Of a DNA stretch of 64,000 bases, positions 51,443-59,787 are shown piece by piece. A program made the position numbers and the translations under genes. How positions within the stretch are numbered: the stretch's first letter is position 1; each line of letters begins with the position of its first letter. The notes under the pieces are model-generated. The model was not told where the DNA came from, did no database searches, and saw only the letters and a program-made list of their open reading frames with translations. The stretch is from an uncultured Ruminococcus sp. (lineage in GTDB: Bacteria; Bacillota; Clostridia; Oscillospirales; Ruminococcaceae), in assembly GCA_902800795.1 (NCBI GenBank), contig CADCFQ010000015.1, positions 17,266 through 81,265 on the forward strand, read 5' to 3'.

Positions 51443-54400
51443 ATGCTCAAAAAGCATAAGGTTTATTCGGTTTTATTGCTGCTCCTGTGCATCACCGTTA
51501 ATCTTGGCGGCAAGCAGCTGTCTAATATGCTGGAGCTGCCTATCTGGTTCGATTCCTGCGGAACTGCACTGTCCGCATACGCTTTCGGCCCGGTGATCGG
51601 CGCAGCGACAGGACTTGCTTCAAATGCGATATTCGGCTTTGCGTTCGATATGAATATGCTGTATTATTCGCTGACCTCAGTGGCTATCGGATGTATCATC
51701 GGTATCAGCGCAAAGAAAAAGCACTTCGATTCTCTGTTTGAGACTATAAGCGTCAGCGTTTTTCTCACGCTTGTCGCCGTTGTGCTCTCGGTCCCGATAA
51801 ACTATATGGTTCTCGGCGGCAAAACAGGAAACACCTGGGGCAACGGTGTTATCGAATACCTCTCGGAGAGAAATGTCCCCACCGTCATTTGCAGGATAAT
51901 GGGACAGTTCTACGTTGAGTTCGTAGACAAGGTGCTGCTGCTCGTCGGGCTCCACGGAGTTATCAGGACGATAAGAAAGATAAAGAAAGTCAAGAACAAG
52001 GACAGCGAAGAAGAAGGCGGCAGCGCTGTTAAGGCCGCAAGCCTGCTGGCAGCGCTGGTGATGACGGCTTCCCTGCTCCAGGCTGTGCCTGTCAGAGCCG
52101 AGGAAGTGACCGAGGACGAGCAGACAACGGCAACAGCTGCCCAGACCTCGGAATATGACTCATACATACAGACCCTTTACAGCAAGGCCGAGGGTCTTGA
52201 ATGCGGTGAAGCAAACGACATTGCCCAGACAGAGGACGGCGTCCTGTGGATAGGCTCCTATGCGGGTCTTTACCGCTATGCAGGAAAAGAGTTTACGATG
52301 TCGAAGGAGTATTCGACAGTTAAGAATGTAAACAGACTTTATGTTGACAACGAAGACAGGCTATGGATAGGCACCAACGACAACGGCCTTGCTGTTGCAA
52401 AGGACGAAAAAGTGGTGGCTACCCTTGATGAAAAGGGCGGCCTCAGCTCCAGCTCTGTAAGAAGCATCTCCCGCACCGATGACGGACTTTACTATGTGGG
52501 AACAGCCGGAACGCTAATGATCCTTGAAATGGACCGAAACAACAACATCACTGTTGCCGGCGAGATAAAAGAGATAGGCACAGGCGACTGTGTCGTTTCA
52601 CACGGTGAGAGAGCGGCCTGCGTTAATTCCGGCGGCGCTATCTACCTTATGAAGGATAAAAAGATAACCGACTCTATCTTCCCCGAGAGCGAAGAGGCGG
52701 CAGACTTTGCAAGCTGCAACTTCGTTGACGATATGCTCTATGCCGGAATGAGTGACAACACCATAAGGGTGTATGACGTTTCAAGCGACAAGCTGGTGGA
52801 AAAGGAAGTCCTTAGTATCGGAGACCTGTCCTTTGTAAACTCTATCGAGCAGTCGGGAGACAAGGTGTTTGTCTGTGCCGACAACGGTGTAGGTTATTTT
52901 GACGCCAAGGGCGACTTCTATAAGATAAACACAAACGCTTTCAATAACTCCATAGACAATTTTCAGATAGACTATCAGGGCAACCTGTGGTTCACATCTT
53001 CAAGGCTTGGTCTTCTCAAGCTCTCGAAGTCGGTGTTCACCGATATCTTCACCACCTACGGCATACCCAGCGCCGTTGTCAATGCGGTCGAGCGTTCGGA
53101 CGGAAAGCTTTATTTCGGAACGGACAACGGGCTGACCATTCTCGACGAGAGCACCTCGAAGACCGTTCAGAATGAGCTGACAGAGGCCCTTGACGGCGTG
53201 CGTGTGCGCTGTGTAAAAACTGACAAGGCCGGCAACCTCTGGGTCAGCAGCTACGGCAAGGGACTTGTTGCCTGCACCCCCGAGGGCGAGATAAAGATAT
53301 TTGACTCTGCTGCCGGAGCATCAGGAAACTGGGCGAGAGTAACGGTTATGATGCAGGACGGCACAGTGGCATCAGCAAGCGATACGGGCATATCCTTTAT
53401 CAAGGACCTGGAGATAACAAACACCATAATCTACGGCGACGACTTCACATCATCCGCTGTGCTGTGTCTGCTTGAAGGCGACAAGGGCCAGCTCTGGGCA
53501 GGAAGCGACGGCGAGGGTATCTACATACTTGAAAACGGCAAGGTCACAGACCACCTGACAAGAGAAAACGGTCTTACCTCCGGCGTTATCCTCAGACTAA
53601 CAAAGTGCTCCGAGGGCGGATATATAGCCGTTACCAGCAACGGTCTGTGCTACATTGACAACGACCATAATATCACGGCGCTGTCCAACTTCCCCTATTC
53701 AAACAACTTCGATATCTGCGAGGACGGAAACGGCAAGCTGTTCGTTCTGGGAAGCGCAGGCATTTATGTTGTGGATGAGAAGAGCCTGCTTGAAAACAAG
53801 AAGGATATAACCTTTGACAAGCTGGACGCAAAGCGTGGACTTACCGCATCCATAACAGCAAACTCCTGGAACTATTCAGACGAGGACGGCAAGGTCTATC
53901 TCAGCTGTGACACAGGCGCCTTTATGTTCGATATGAACAACTATATAAACAACGCCGAGCTGTTCAAGATGAAGCTGTCACACATCAGGACCGACAAGAA
54001 AATCCTGACTATCGACAACGGAACTGATATAAGCATCGCAAGAAACGTCAAAAAGTTAGAGCTTTATCCCGAGGTCATAAACTATTCGATAGAGGACCCC
54101 ACTATCAGCTATCAGCTGGAAGGCTTCGACCCGGAGCCTACAGTGCTCTCAAACAGTGACCTTGACAGGATAACCTATACGAACCTTCCTGTGGGAGAAT
54201 ATACCTTCTGCCTTAAGGTCCTTGACAGCGGCGGAAACGCCGTTGAGGAGATGAGGATAAAGCTGACAAAGCAGAAAGAGATATATGACAGGGCTTACTT
54301 CACTGTCTATATGCTCAGCGTGGCTGCGCTGGCTATCATGTGGCTGACCTGGTATATCGCCAAGAAACAGACCCAGAAAGTCCTCGACCGCCAGAGAGCA

Positions 54401-55024
54401 CAGTTAGAGCTGGCCGAGAAACAGGTCCAGATGGGCAACGAGACCATTATGGCGATAGCGAAGACAGTGGACGCCAAGGACGGCAACACCAGCCGTCACT
54501 CCTTCCGTGTTTCCGAGTATGCGGTAATGATGGCTAAGGAGCTTGGCTGGAGCCACCAGGAATGTGAGAACCTCAGAAAGGCAGCGCTGCTTCACGATAT
54601 CGGAAAGATAGGTATCCCCGACAGCGTGCTCAACAAGCCTTCACGCCTGACCGATGAGGAATATAAGGTAATGAAGACCCACGTTACAAGAGGAGCCGAG
54701 ATCCTTAAAGACTTCACTCTTGTGGACCACGTTGTGGAAGGTGCTCTTTATCATCACGAGCGCTATGACGGCAGCGGATATAACTCGGGACTCAAAGGCG
54801 AAGAGATACCTGTTTACGGCAGGATAATCGGAGTTGCGGATGCTTTTGACGCTATGACCGCAAACAGAGTTTACCGCAAGCAGCTGGATATGGGCTATGT
54901 AAGAAACGAGTTTGCCGAAGGACGAGGCAAGCAGTTCGACCCGCAGATGGTGGATGTGCTGCTGAAGCTTATCGACAACGGAACCATAGACGTAGAAAAG
55001 CTCTACAACAAAAAGGAAGATTAA
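51443..55024 (+). CDS. Giant membrane sensor: ECF-S-like membrane domain, beta-propeller, Y_Y_Y domain, HD-GYP
   Basis: About 1193 residues. N-terminal block of five or six helices (to about 170) with the feel of an ECF S-component/QueT-like domain (WFDSCGTALSAYAFGPVIGA). A basic stretch and a further helix near 190-205 follow. Then an extracytoplasmic two-component-regulator-type propeller (about 240-840; GVLWIGSYAGLYRY, RLWIGTNDNGLAV, NLWFTSSRLGLLKL), a Y_Y_Y domain (about 865-945), a TM helix (about 960-980), a coiled coil and an HD-GYP domain (HSFRVSEYA, LLHDIGKIGIP, HHERYDGSGYN). The GYP proline is replaced by Asn. Probably a ligand-controlled cyclic-di-GMP phosphodiesterase. ATG at 51443 preferred over GTG at 51434. 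Confidence 0.88.
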   Translation: MLKKHKVYSVLLLLLCITVNLGGKQLSNMLELPIWFDSCGTALSAYAFGPVIGAATGLASNAIFGFAFDMNMLYYSLTSVAIGCIIGISAKKKHFDSLFETISVSVFLTLVAVVLSVPINYMVLGGKTGNTWGNGVIEYLSERNVPTVICRIMGQFYVEFVDKVLLLVGLHGVIRTIRKIKKVKNKDSEEEGGSAVKAASLLAALVMTASLLQAVPVRAEEVTEDEQTTATAAQTSEYDSYIQTLYSKAEGLECGEANDIAQTEDGVLWIGSYAGLYRYAGKEFTMSKEYSTVKNVNRLYVDNEDRLWIGTNDNGLAVAKDEKVVATLDEKGGLSSSSVRSISRTDDGLYYVGTAGTLMILEMDRNNNITVAGEIKEIGTGDCVVSHGERAACVNSGGAIYLMKDKKITDSIFPESEEAADFASCNFVDDMLYAGMSDNTIRVYDVSSDKLVEKEVLSIGDLSFVNSIEQSGDKVFVCADNGVGYFDAKGDFYKINTNAFNNSIDNFQIDYQGNLWFTSSRLGLLKLSKSVFTDIFTTYGIPSAVVNAVERSDGKLYFGTDNGLTILDESTSKTVQNELTEALDGVRVRCVKTDKAGNLWVSSYGKGLVACTPEGEIKIFDSAAGASGNWARVTVMMQDGTVASASDTGISFIKDLEITNTIIYGDDFTSSAVLCLLEGDKGQLWAGSDGEGIYILENGKVTDHLTRENGLTSGVILRLTKCSEGGYIAVTSNGLCYIDNDHNITALSNFPYSNNFDICEDGNGKLFVLGSAGIYVVDEKSLLENKKDITFDKLDAKRGLTASITANSWNYSDEDGKVYLSCDTGAFMFDMNNYINNAELFKMKLSHIRTDKKILTIDNGTDISIARNVKKLELYPEVINYSIEDPTISYQLEGFDPEPTVLSNSDLDRITYTNLPVGEYTFCLKVLDSGGNAVEEMRIKLTKQKEIYDRAYFTVYMLSVAALAIMWLTWYIAKKQTQKVLDRQRAQLELAEKQVQMGNETIMAIAKTVDAKDGNTSRHSFRVSEYAVMMAKELGWSHQECENLRKAALLHDIGKIGIPDSVLNKPSRLTDEEYKVMKTHVTRGAEILKDFTLVDHVVEGALYHHERYDGSGYNSGLKGEEIPVYGRIIGVADAFDAMTANRVYRKQLDMGYVRNEFAEGRGKQFDPQMVDVLLKLIDNGTIDVEKLYNKKED

Positions 55025-55029
55025 ACCCC

Positions 55030-55070
55030 ATACACCTCTGTCGTTTACCGGCAGGGGTGTATTTCTTTTT
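55030..55070 (+). terminator. Terminator of the HD-GYP sensor gene
   Basis: ATACACCTCTGTCG (55030-55043) with CGGCAGGGGTGTAT (55049-55062), two G-T pairs, then TTCTTTTT. Confidence 0.85.
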
Positions 55071-55089
55071 GGTGTGGCTAAATTCAATA

Positions 55090-55118
55090 TTGACGAATAG
55101 GCTCAATAATGGTATAAT
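55090..55118 (+). promoter_or_regulatory. Promoter of the serine hydrolase / CHAT pair
   Basis: TTGACG (55090-55095), 17-bp spacer, TATAAT (55113-55118). Confidence 0.8.
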
Positions 55119-55174
55119 ATATTGATAGCCGGGGCTTACCGGCAGTGATCCCATTATTTACGGAGGGTTTTAAA

Positions 55175-56332
55175 ATGTTTGACAGAGAAAGACTTACCGG
55201 TATTATAAACAGGTTCGTTGACAGCGGAGCAGAGACCGGAGCTGCGGCTGTTGTGACAAAGGACGGCGAGCCGGTATTCAGATATTCATACGGTCTTGCA
55301 GATGCTGAAAAAGGTGTTGCTTTTAAAGAGAACACTATCTGCAAGGCGTTCTCCTGCTCGAAGGTGATAACCTCGGTGGCTGCGATGCAGCTGCTGGAGC
55401 GTGGACTTATACAGCTTGATAACCGCCTTGAATGGTATTTCCCGGAGTTTGCAGACGCTCATTACATAAGAGACGGCAAAAAGATACCTGCAAGCAGGCC
55501 TCTTGTACTGCGTGATCTTCTGAATATGACCTCGGGGATAGCTTATCCCGGCGACGGCAGAGAGGGCGGCGACCAGATATCATCCCTCTGGGGCGAGCTG
55601 GACGCATCCGCAAAAGAGGGCAGACAGCTGACCACAGCGGAGTTTGCACGCAAGGCAGGCAAATGCGCTCTGGTGTTCGATACAGGCGCTGAATGGTGCT
55701 ACGGTTCGGGTGCCGATGTGTTCGGCGCTGTTGTTGAAGCCGTTACAGGCAAGCGCTACGGCGACTATCTTAAAGAGAATATCTTTAAGCCCCTCGGTAT
55801 GGACGACACGGATTTTTACTGTCCCAAGGAAAAGCTTGACCGTCTGGCTGTGCTTTATGACGGCGCAGGCGAGAACAGAAAAGTCCTTGACTGGGTGAAC
55901 CTGTGTATCTATGACTACACCGAAGATCCCGCTTTCCAGTCCGGCGGCGCTGGAATATTCACCACTGCCGAGGATCTGTCAAAGCTTGGCACTGCCCTTT
56001 CAAACGGCAGTTACAAAGGCGTTTCGGTGCTCGGAAGAAAGACCATCGACTTTATGAGAACAGGCGCTCTGACAGACGCACAGAAGAAGACCTTCAACTG
56101 GGATTCCTGCAAGGGCTATGACTATGCAAACTTTGTAAGGACACTTACCGACCCCAACAAGGCAAGCTCCCTTGCAAGCAAGGGCTCCTTCGGCTGGGAC
56201 GGCTGGACAGGTACCTACATTCTCAATGACCCAACAGAGAAGCTTTGCACGGTGCTGTTCGTTCAGCGTGCAGGGGCTGGCACAACAGAGCTTTCGAGGG
56301 CGCTGGTAAACGCTGTATACTCTATGATTTAA
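55175..56332 (+). CDS. Class-C beta-lactamase-family serine hydrolase
   Basis: About 385 residues without a signal peptide. Active-site SxxK in CKAFSCSKVITSVAA. The second motif is Y-G-S (WCYGSGADVFGAVVEA) rather than Y-S/A-N, and the third box is GWTGT. Such proteins are esterases, D-aminopeptidases or peptidases more often than true beta-lactamases. ATG at 55175 after GGAGGG. It is followed 19 bp later by the CHAT-like gene with no terminator between, so they are probably co-transcribed. Confidence 0.88.
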   Translation: MFDRERLTGIINRFVDSGAETGAAAVVTKDGEPVFRYSYGLADAEKGVAFKENTICKAFSCSKVITSVAAMQLLERGLIQLDNRLEWYFPEFADAHYIRDGKKIPASRPLVLRDLLNMTSGIAYPGDGREGGDQISSLWGELDASAKEGRQLTTAEFARKAGKCALVFDTGAEWCYGSGADVFGAVVEAVTGKRYGDYLKENIFKPLGMDDTDFYCPKEKLDRLAVLYDGAGENRKVLDWVNLCIYDYTEDPAFQSGGAGIFTTAEDLSKLGTALSNGSYKGVSVLGRKTIDFMRTGALTDAQKKTFNWDSCKGYDYANFVRTLTDPNKASSLASKGSFGWDGWTGTYILNDPTEKLCTVLFVQRAGAGTTELSRALVNAVYSMI

Positions 56333-56351
56333 GATCGGAGGCTAACAGATC

Positions 56352-57602
56352 TTGAAAAGAAAAAGGCGGTTTGTGAGGTGCCCCGGCTGCGGCAGTAAGA
56401 TCTATGCCACAAGAACGGTGTGCCCGGGCTGCGGAAGACAGATGACCGAGGCTGTGAATAAAAAGAAACGCAAAAAAGCGTTTCTTGTGGGTGCTCTGCT
56501 GGCTGCGGTGCTGGTGGTCGCTATCATCCTCGGAGCAAGATATATAATAAAAAGACGCACCGAGATATCGCTGGACGTCCACATCAAGACGGACGCAAGG
56601 CTCTACGGTGTTACCGGTGACGCAGGATTTGAGCGGCTGAGCACTGAGCAGAAAAAACAAAAGCTGGAGGACTGCTTTAAAAAGCTCAAAGACAATGGCC
56701 TTGTGGACAGCTTCAGCTATAACGAGACCGAGCAGATATATGAGTTCACCTACGAGGACGGCTCGCTGGGAGCAGCGGCGCTTTGCAGCTTTGACAAAGA
56801 GCTTTGCGGCATAGACAAGAGCTATAAAAAAGAAGAGAGCGACGGCTCAGTTGTGATAGACAGCACCCTCGACCTTCAAACGCTCGGCTACAGCTTTGAG
56901 AAGGCGCCCACAGCAAAGGTGTTCGGCTTCTACGGCTCCGAGAAGCTTGAAAAATGGGCAAGGAAGCGCTCGGAGATATGGGAGCGCAACGGTATGAAGA
57001 CCGAGCTTGACACCGAAGTCACGGCAAAAAAGCTTGAAAAGCAGCTCTCAAAAACAGACCTTGTTATCCTCGATGCTCACGGCTTTGTATTCAAGAACGA
57101 TACAGCGCTCTGCTTCGGAGAAAAGGTCACAAAGGCTTCGCTCCAAAGCTACTCTAAGGAGCTGCGCTCGGGTCAGATGATAGAGCTCTTAACGCCGGAA
57201 GGAAAATACCTCTGCGTTATGCCGGCGCTGTTCAGGACCCATTATGCACAGGGAGCGCTCGATAAGACAGTTGTCGTTCTCGGCGCCTGCTGTACGGCTG
57301 ACAAGGATGAGCCCTCAAAGGTCATGCGTGAGCTTGGGGCAAAGGCTGTGGCAGCGGTCAACGGCCGGATATTCAGCGGCTATCTTGCGCAGTTTGAGGA
57401 CGCATTTGTCTATTCCCTGCTCTGCGGCGACAGCGTGGGCGAGGCTGTTGACTTTGCAAAGAGCGTTTACGGAGCGGACGATGCACTATGGGCAATGACC
57501 TATGACGGCACCCCTCTCGCTTTAAAAAGATCGGACAAAGGCAGTGTTTCGGCTGTCAGCGGCGCAGACAAGACCCTTGTCACGCTCAAAGAGGTCTCGT
57601 GA
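56352..57602 (+). CDS. Zinc-ribbon / TM / CHAT-like cysteine protease candidate
   Basis: A 416-residue protein from a TTG start (GGAGG upstream, no ATG nearby). A four-cysteine zinc ribbon (C10, C13, C24, C27), a basic stretch, one TM helix (44-63), a middle domain (about 72-180) and a C-terminal domain (about 185-400) with clan-CD features: TDLVILDAHGFVF (His243-Gly) and KTVVVLGACCTADKD (Cys313/314), followed by GAKAVAAVNGRI and GDSVGEAVDFAKS. This is the CHAT/caspase-like order of His then Ala-Cys. Such proteases act in bacterial self-defence or processing; the substrate here is unknown. Single TM would place the catalytic domain outside if the ribbon is cytoplasmic. Confidence 0.7.
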   Translation: MKRKRRFVRCPGCGSKIYATRTVCPGCGRQMTEAVNKKKRKKAFLVGALLAAVLVVAIILGARYIIKRRTEISLDVHIKTDARLYGVTGDAGFERLSTEQKKQKLEDCFKKLKDNGLVDSFSYNETEQIYEFTYEDGSLGAAALCSFDKELCGIDKSYKKEESDGSVVIDSTLDLQTLGYSFEKAPTAKVFGFYGSEKLEKWARKRSEIWERNGMKTELDTEVTAKKLEKQLSKTDLVILDAHGFVFKNDTALCFGEKVTKASLQSYSKELRSGQMIELLTPEGKYLCVMPALFRTHYAQGALDKTVVVLGACCTADKDEPSKVMRELGAKAVAAVNGRIFSGYLAQFEDAFVYSLLCGDSVGEAVDFAKSVYGADDALWAMTYDGTPLALKRSDKGSVSAVSGADKTLVTLKEVS

Positions 57603-57614
57603 TACGGACAGGAA

Positions 57615-57650
57615 AAGCGGTATATCCCTTTGTGGGGTATACCGCTTGGT
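57615..57650. terminator. Terminator between convergent genes
   Basis: AAGCGGTATATCCC (57615-57628) with GGGGTATACCGCTT (57634-57647), T-rich on the right and TTTTCC on the left strand. Confidence 0.85.
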
Positions 57651-57661
57651 TTATTATTGTG

Positions 57662-58384
57662 TTAAACACCGCAGAGGTCTCTGACGACCTCACCTGCGAT
57701 AAGAAGGCCTGCTGCCGAAGGCACGAAGGCCAGCGACCCCGGAACAGCCCGTCTTGCTTTGTTTTCACGGGCTTCTTCCGTCTTTTGTTCGTCGGGCTTT
57801 ATTGGTATCTCGTCCGACCACACCGCCTTGACGCCCTTTATGCCTCGCTTTCTCAGCTCCAGCCTCATGACCTTAGCCAGAGGGCACACCGAGGTCTTCG
57901 AGATATCCGTGACCCTGAAGCGGGATGCGTCCAGCTTGTTGCCGGCGCCCATCGAGCTGATAACAGGCACACCTGCAAGCTTTGAAAGCCTTATTATCTC
58001 GAGCTTTGCGCTCACCGTGTCCACGGCATCCACAACGTAGTCGTACTGTGAAAAGTCAAAGTCTCCGGAGTTCTCCGGCATAAAAAACGTGTTGTATACC
58101 GTCACCCTTGTGTCGGGACAGATGTCTGCGATCCGCTCTTTTGCCACCTCGGTCTTCTGCCTGCCGATGGTCGAATGGAGCGCATATATCTGACGATTTA
58201 TGTTTGAGAGCGACACAGTGTCGTTATCTATAAGGTCAAGGGCTCCGACGCCGCTGCGTGCAAGCGCCTCCACTGTGTAGCCGCCCACGCCGCCTATCCC
58301 GAAGACCGCCACCCTGGCAGCTTTCAGGCGCTCCAGTCCCTCAGCGCCGAGCACCAGCCTTGTTCTTGAAAACTGATCTGCCAT
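57662..58384 (-). CDS. tcdA: tRNA threonylcarbamoyladenosine dehydratase (TcdA/CsdL, ThiF family)
   Basis: A 240-residue E1-like enzyme that makes the cyclic form of t6A37 in tRNA. Nucleotide loop VAVFGIGGVGGYTVEALARS, adenylation block DNDTVSLSNINRQIYAL, and DAVDTVSAKLEII. Typical TcdA tail (PGSLAFVPSAAGLLIAGEVV). Lies just downstream of, and 6 bp from, the PrsW gene on the minus strand. Confidence 0.93.
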   Translation of the reverse strand: MADQFSRTRLVLGAEGLERLKAARVAVFGIGGVGGYTVEALARSGVGALDLIDNDTVSLSNINRQIYALHSTIGRQKTEVAKERIADICPDTRVTVYNTFFMPENSGDFDFSQYDYVVDAVDTVSAKLEIIRLSKLAGVPVISSMGAGNKLDASRFRVTDISKTSVCPLAKVMRLELRKRGIKGVKAVWSDEIPIKPDEQKTEEARENKARRAVPGSLAFVPSAAGLLIAGEVVRDLCGV

Positions 58385-58390
58385 AGCCTT

Positions 58391-59458
58391 TTACACCTTG
58401 TAAAGGGGTTTGCCGCAGGACGAACAGTAGAAGCTGTTGCTGCGGCACTGGCTGCCGCAGTAGGTGCAGAAGACCATGCCCTGTGCCGGCTGCTGATAAA
58501 CAGGCTGCTGCTGATAGGTCTGCTGCTGATAAGGCTGCTGGTAGGTCTGATAGGGTTGCTGCTGATAGAGCTGGTTAGGCTGCTGATAAGAATAGCTGTT
58601 CGGCTGCTGCCTGTAGGCGTTCTGATATGCGCCGTACTGCTGCTGAACATAGGGCTGCTGCTGGGGCTGTCCGAACTGTCCTCTCTGAGGAGCAGGAGCC
58701 GTATAGGTGTTCTGATATGCGCCGACTAGATTGCTCTCGTGGATGTACTGGTGGGGCGTTTCCTGCTTCGAGGAACGGTGTACCCTGACAAAAGCCATTA
58801 TATCGAGCATTATAACGAAACCGAAGAAAGCAACGATATATACTCCCTCTCTGGTGGTCGTATACATAGAGATACAGAAGTCGTATGTACCGTGGAGCAG
58901 GATAGCAACGATGAGTCCTGTCCTTCGCTTTGAAGCCGAGCCCTTGATGTCACCGATAGCCTCGAGATACTTTGCCTGGCCGTAGAAATAACCCATATAG
59001 ATAGCAAAGTTACAATGACCCGGGATAGACAACAGCGCTCTTGCTATGGCTGTGTCAAAGCCCGAACGGTAAACATAGAGGATGTTTTCAAGAGTCGCAA
59101 AGCCTAACGACGCAAACACCGCATAAACTATGCCGTCGAAGCGGTAATTGAAATTGCGGTTCTTCCAGGTGCAAACGTAGAGCGCAAAATACTTGACGCA
59201 CTCCTCTGCCACACCAACGATCCCGAAGAACATTATCAGGTTATAAAAAAAGGCATCATCTATGTTAAGCTCTTTGAGAACGCTCTGGCCGAAGCCCTCA
59301 TAGAGCGCCGCAGGGATACACGAGATGACACCGCAGATAAATATCTTTATCAGAAGCCCCATGGGCTCCTTCTCGTGGGGGTCCTTTGCATAAATGAATA
59401 TCAACAGTATAAGGGGCGGTATTACCGCACCTGCTCCGAGAGCTATCATTTGCTTCAC
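58391..59458 (-). CDS. PrsW-type intramembrane protease with Gln/Tyr-rich linker and zinc ribbon
   Basis: A 355-residue membrane protein. Residues 1-235 are a PrsW/glutamic-type fold: VGVAEECVKYFAL (EExxK motif), FASLGFATLENILYV, SIPGHCNFAIYMGYFYGQA and LLHGTYDFC. PrsW enzymes cleave anti-sigma factors in the membrane. Residues about 250-328 are low-complexity, mostly Q, Y and P in short YQQQP-like units. The end is a four-cysteine zinc ribbon (FCTYCGSQCRSNSFYCSSCG). The linker and ribbon are additions to the usual family length. Confidence 0.88.
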   Translation of the reverse strand: MKQMIALGAGAVIPPLILLIFIYAKDPHEKEPMGLLIKIFICGVISCIPAALYEGFGQSVLKELNIDDAFFYNLIMFFGIVGVAEECVKYFALYVCTWKNRNFNYRFDGIVYAVFASLGFATLENILYVYRSGFDTAIARALLSIPGHCNFAIYMGYFYGQAKYLEAIGDIKGSASKRRTGLIVAILLHGTYDFCISMYTTTREGVYIVAFFGFVIMLDIMAFVRVHRSSKQETPHQYIHESNLVGAYQNTYTAPAPQRGQFGQPQQQPYVQQQYGAYQNAYRQQPNSYSYQQPNQLYQQQPYQTYQQPYQQQTYQQQPVYQQPAQGMVFCTYCGSQCRSNSFYCSSCGKPLYKV

Positions 59459-59679
59459 TCCGTTCAGAAAAATATCAGATAATAAGTGTATCGCCTTTAT
59501 TATAGCATAAATAATGCAAAATGTAAAGAAGTTATATTATTCAACTATTTCCAGTTTCATATTTTTAAACTACATAAATATAACACAGAAAGATGAATAG
59601 TTCGTCCGAAAGCGCAGGAATTGTTGCATAAACGGGGCTTGGGATAATTGTGTAAAGTTTATAAAAGTGGCTTTTGCTA

Positions 59680-59708
59680 TTGACAAAAGGGGGTAAAAGT
59701 GTTATATT
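59680..59708 (+). promoter_or_regulatory. GH5 cellulase promoter
   Basis: TTGACA (59680-59685), 17-bp spacer, TATATT (59703-59708), about 75-nt leader. The rest of the gene-free stretch 59459-59679 is AT-rich with no gene seen. Confidence 0.85.
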
Positions 59709-59787
59709 TTATATGTGTAAAAATATATTTTTAAGTATGGAAATTAAAGAATATTTTTATATTACCAAAGCAAAGGAGTAGATAACT

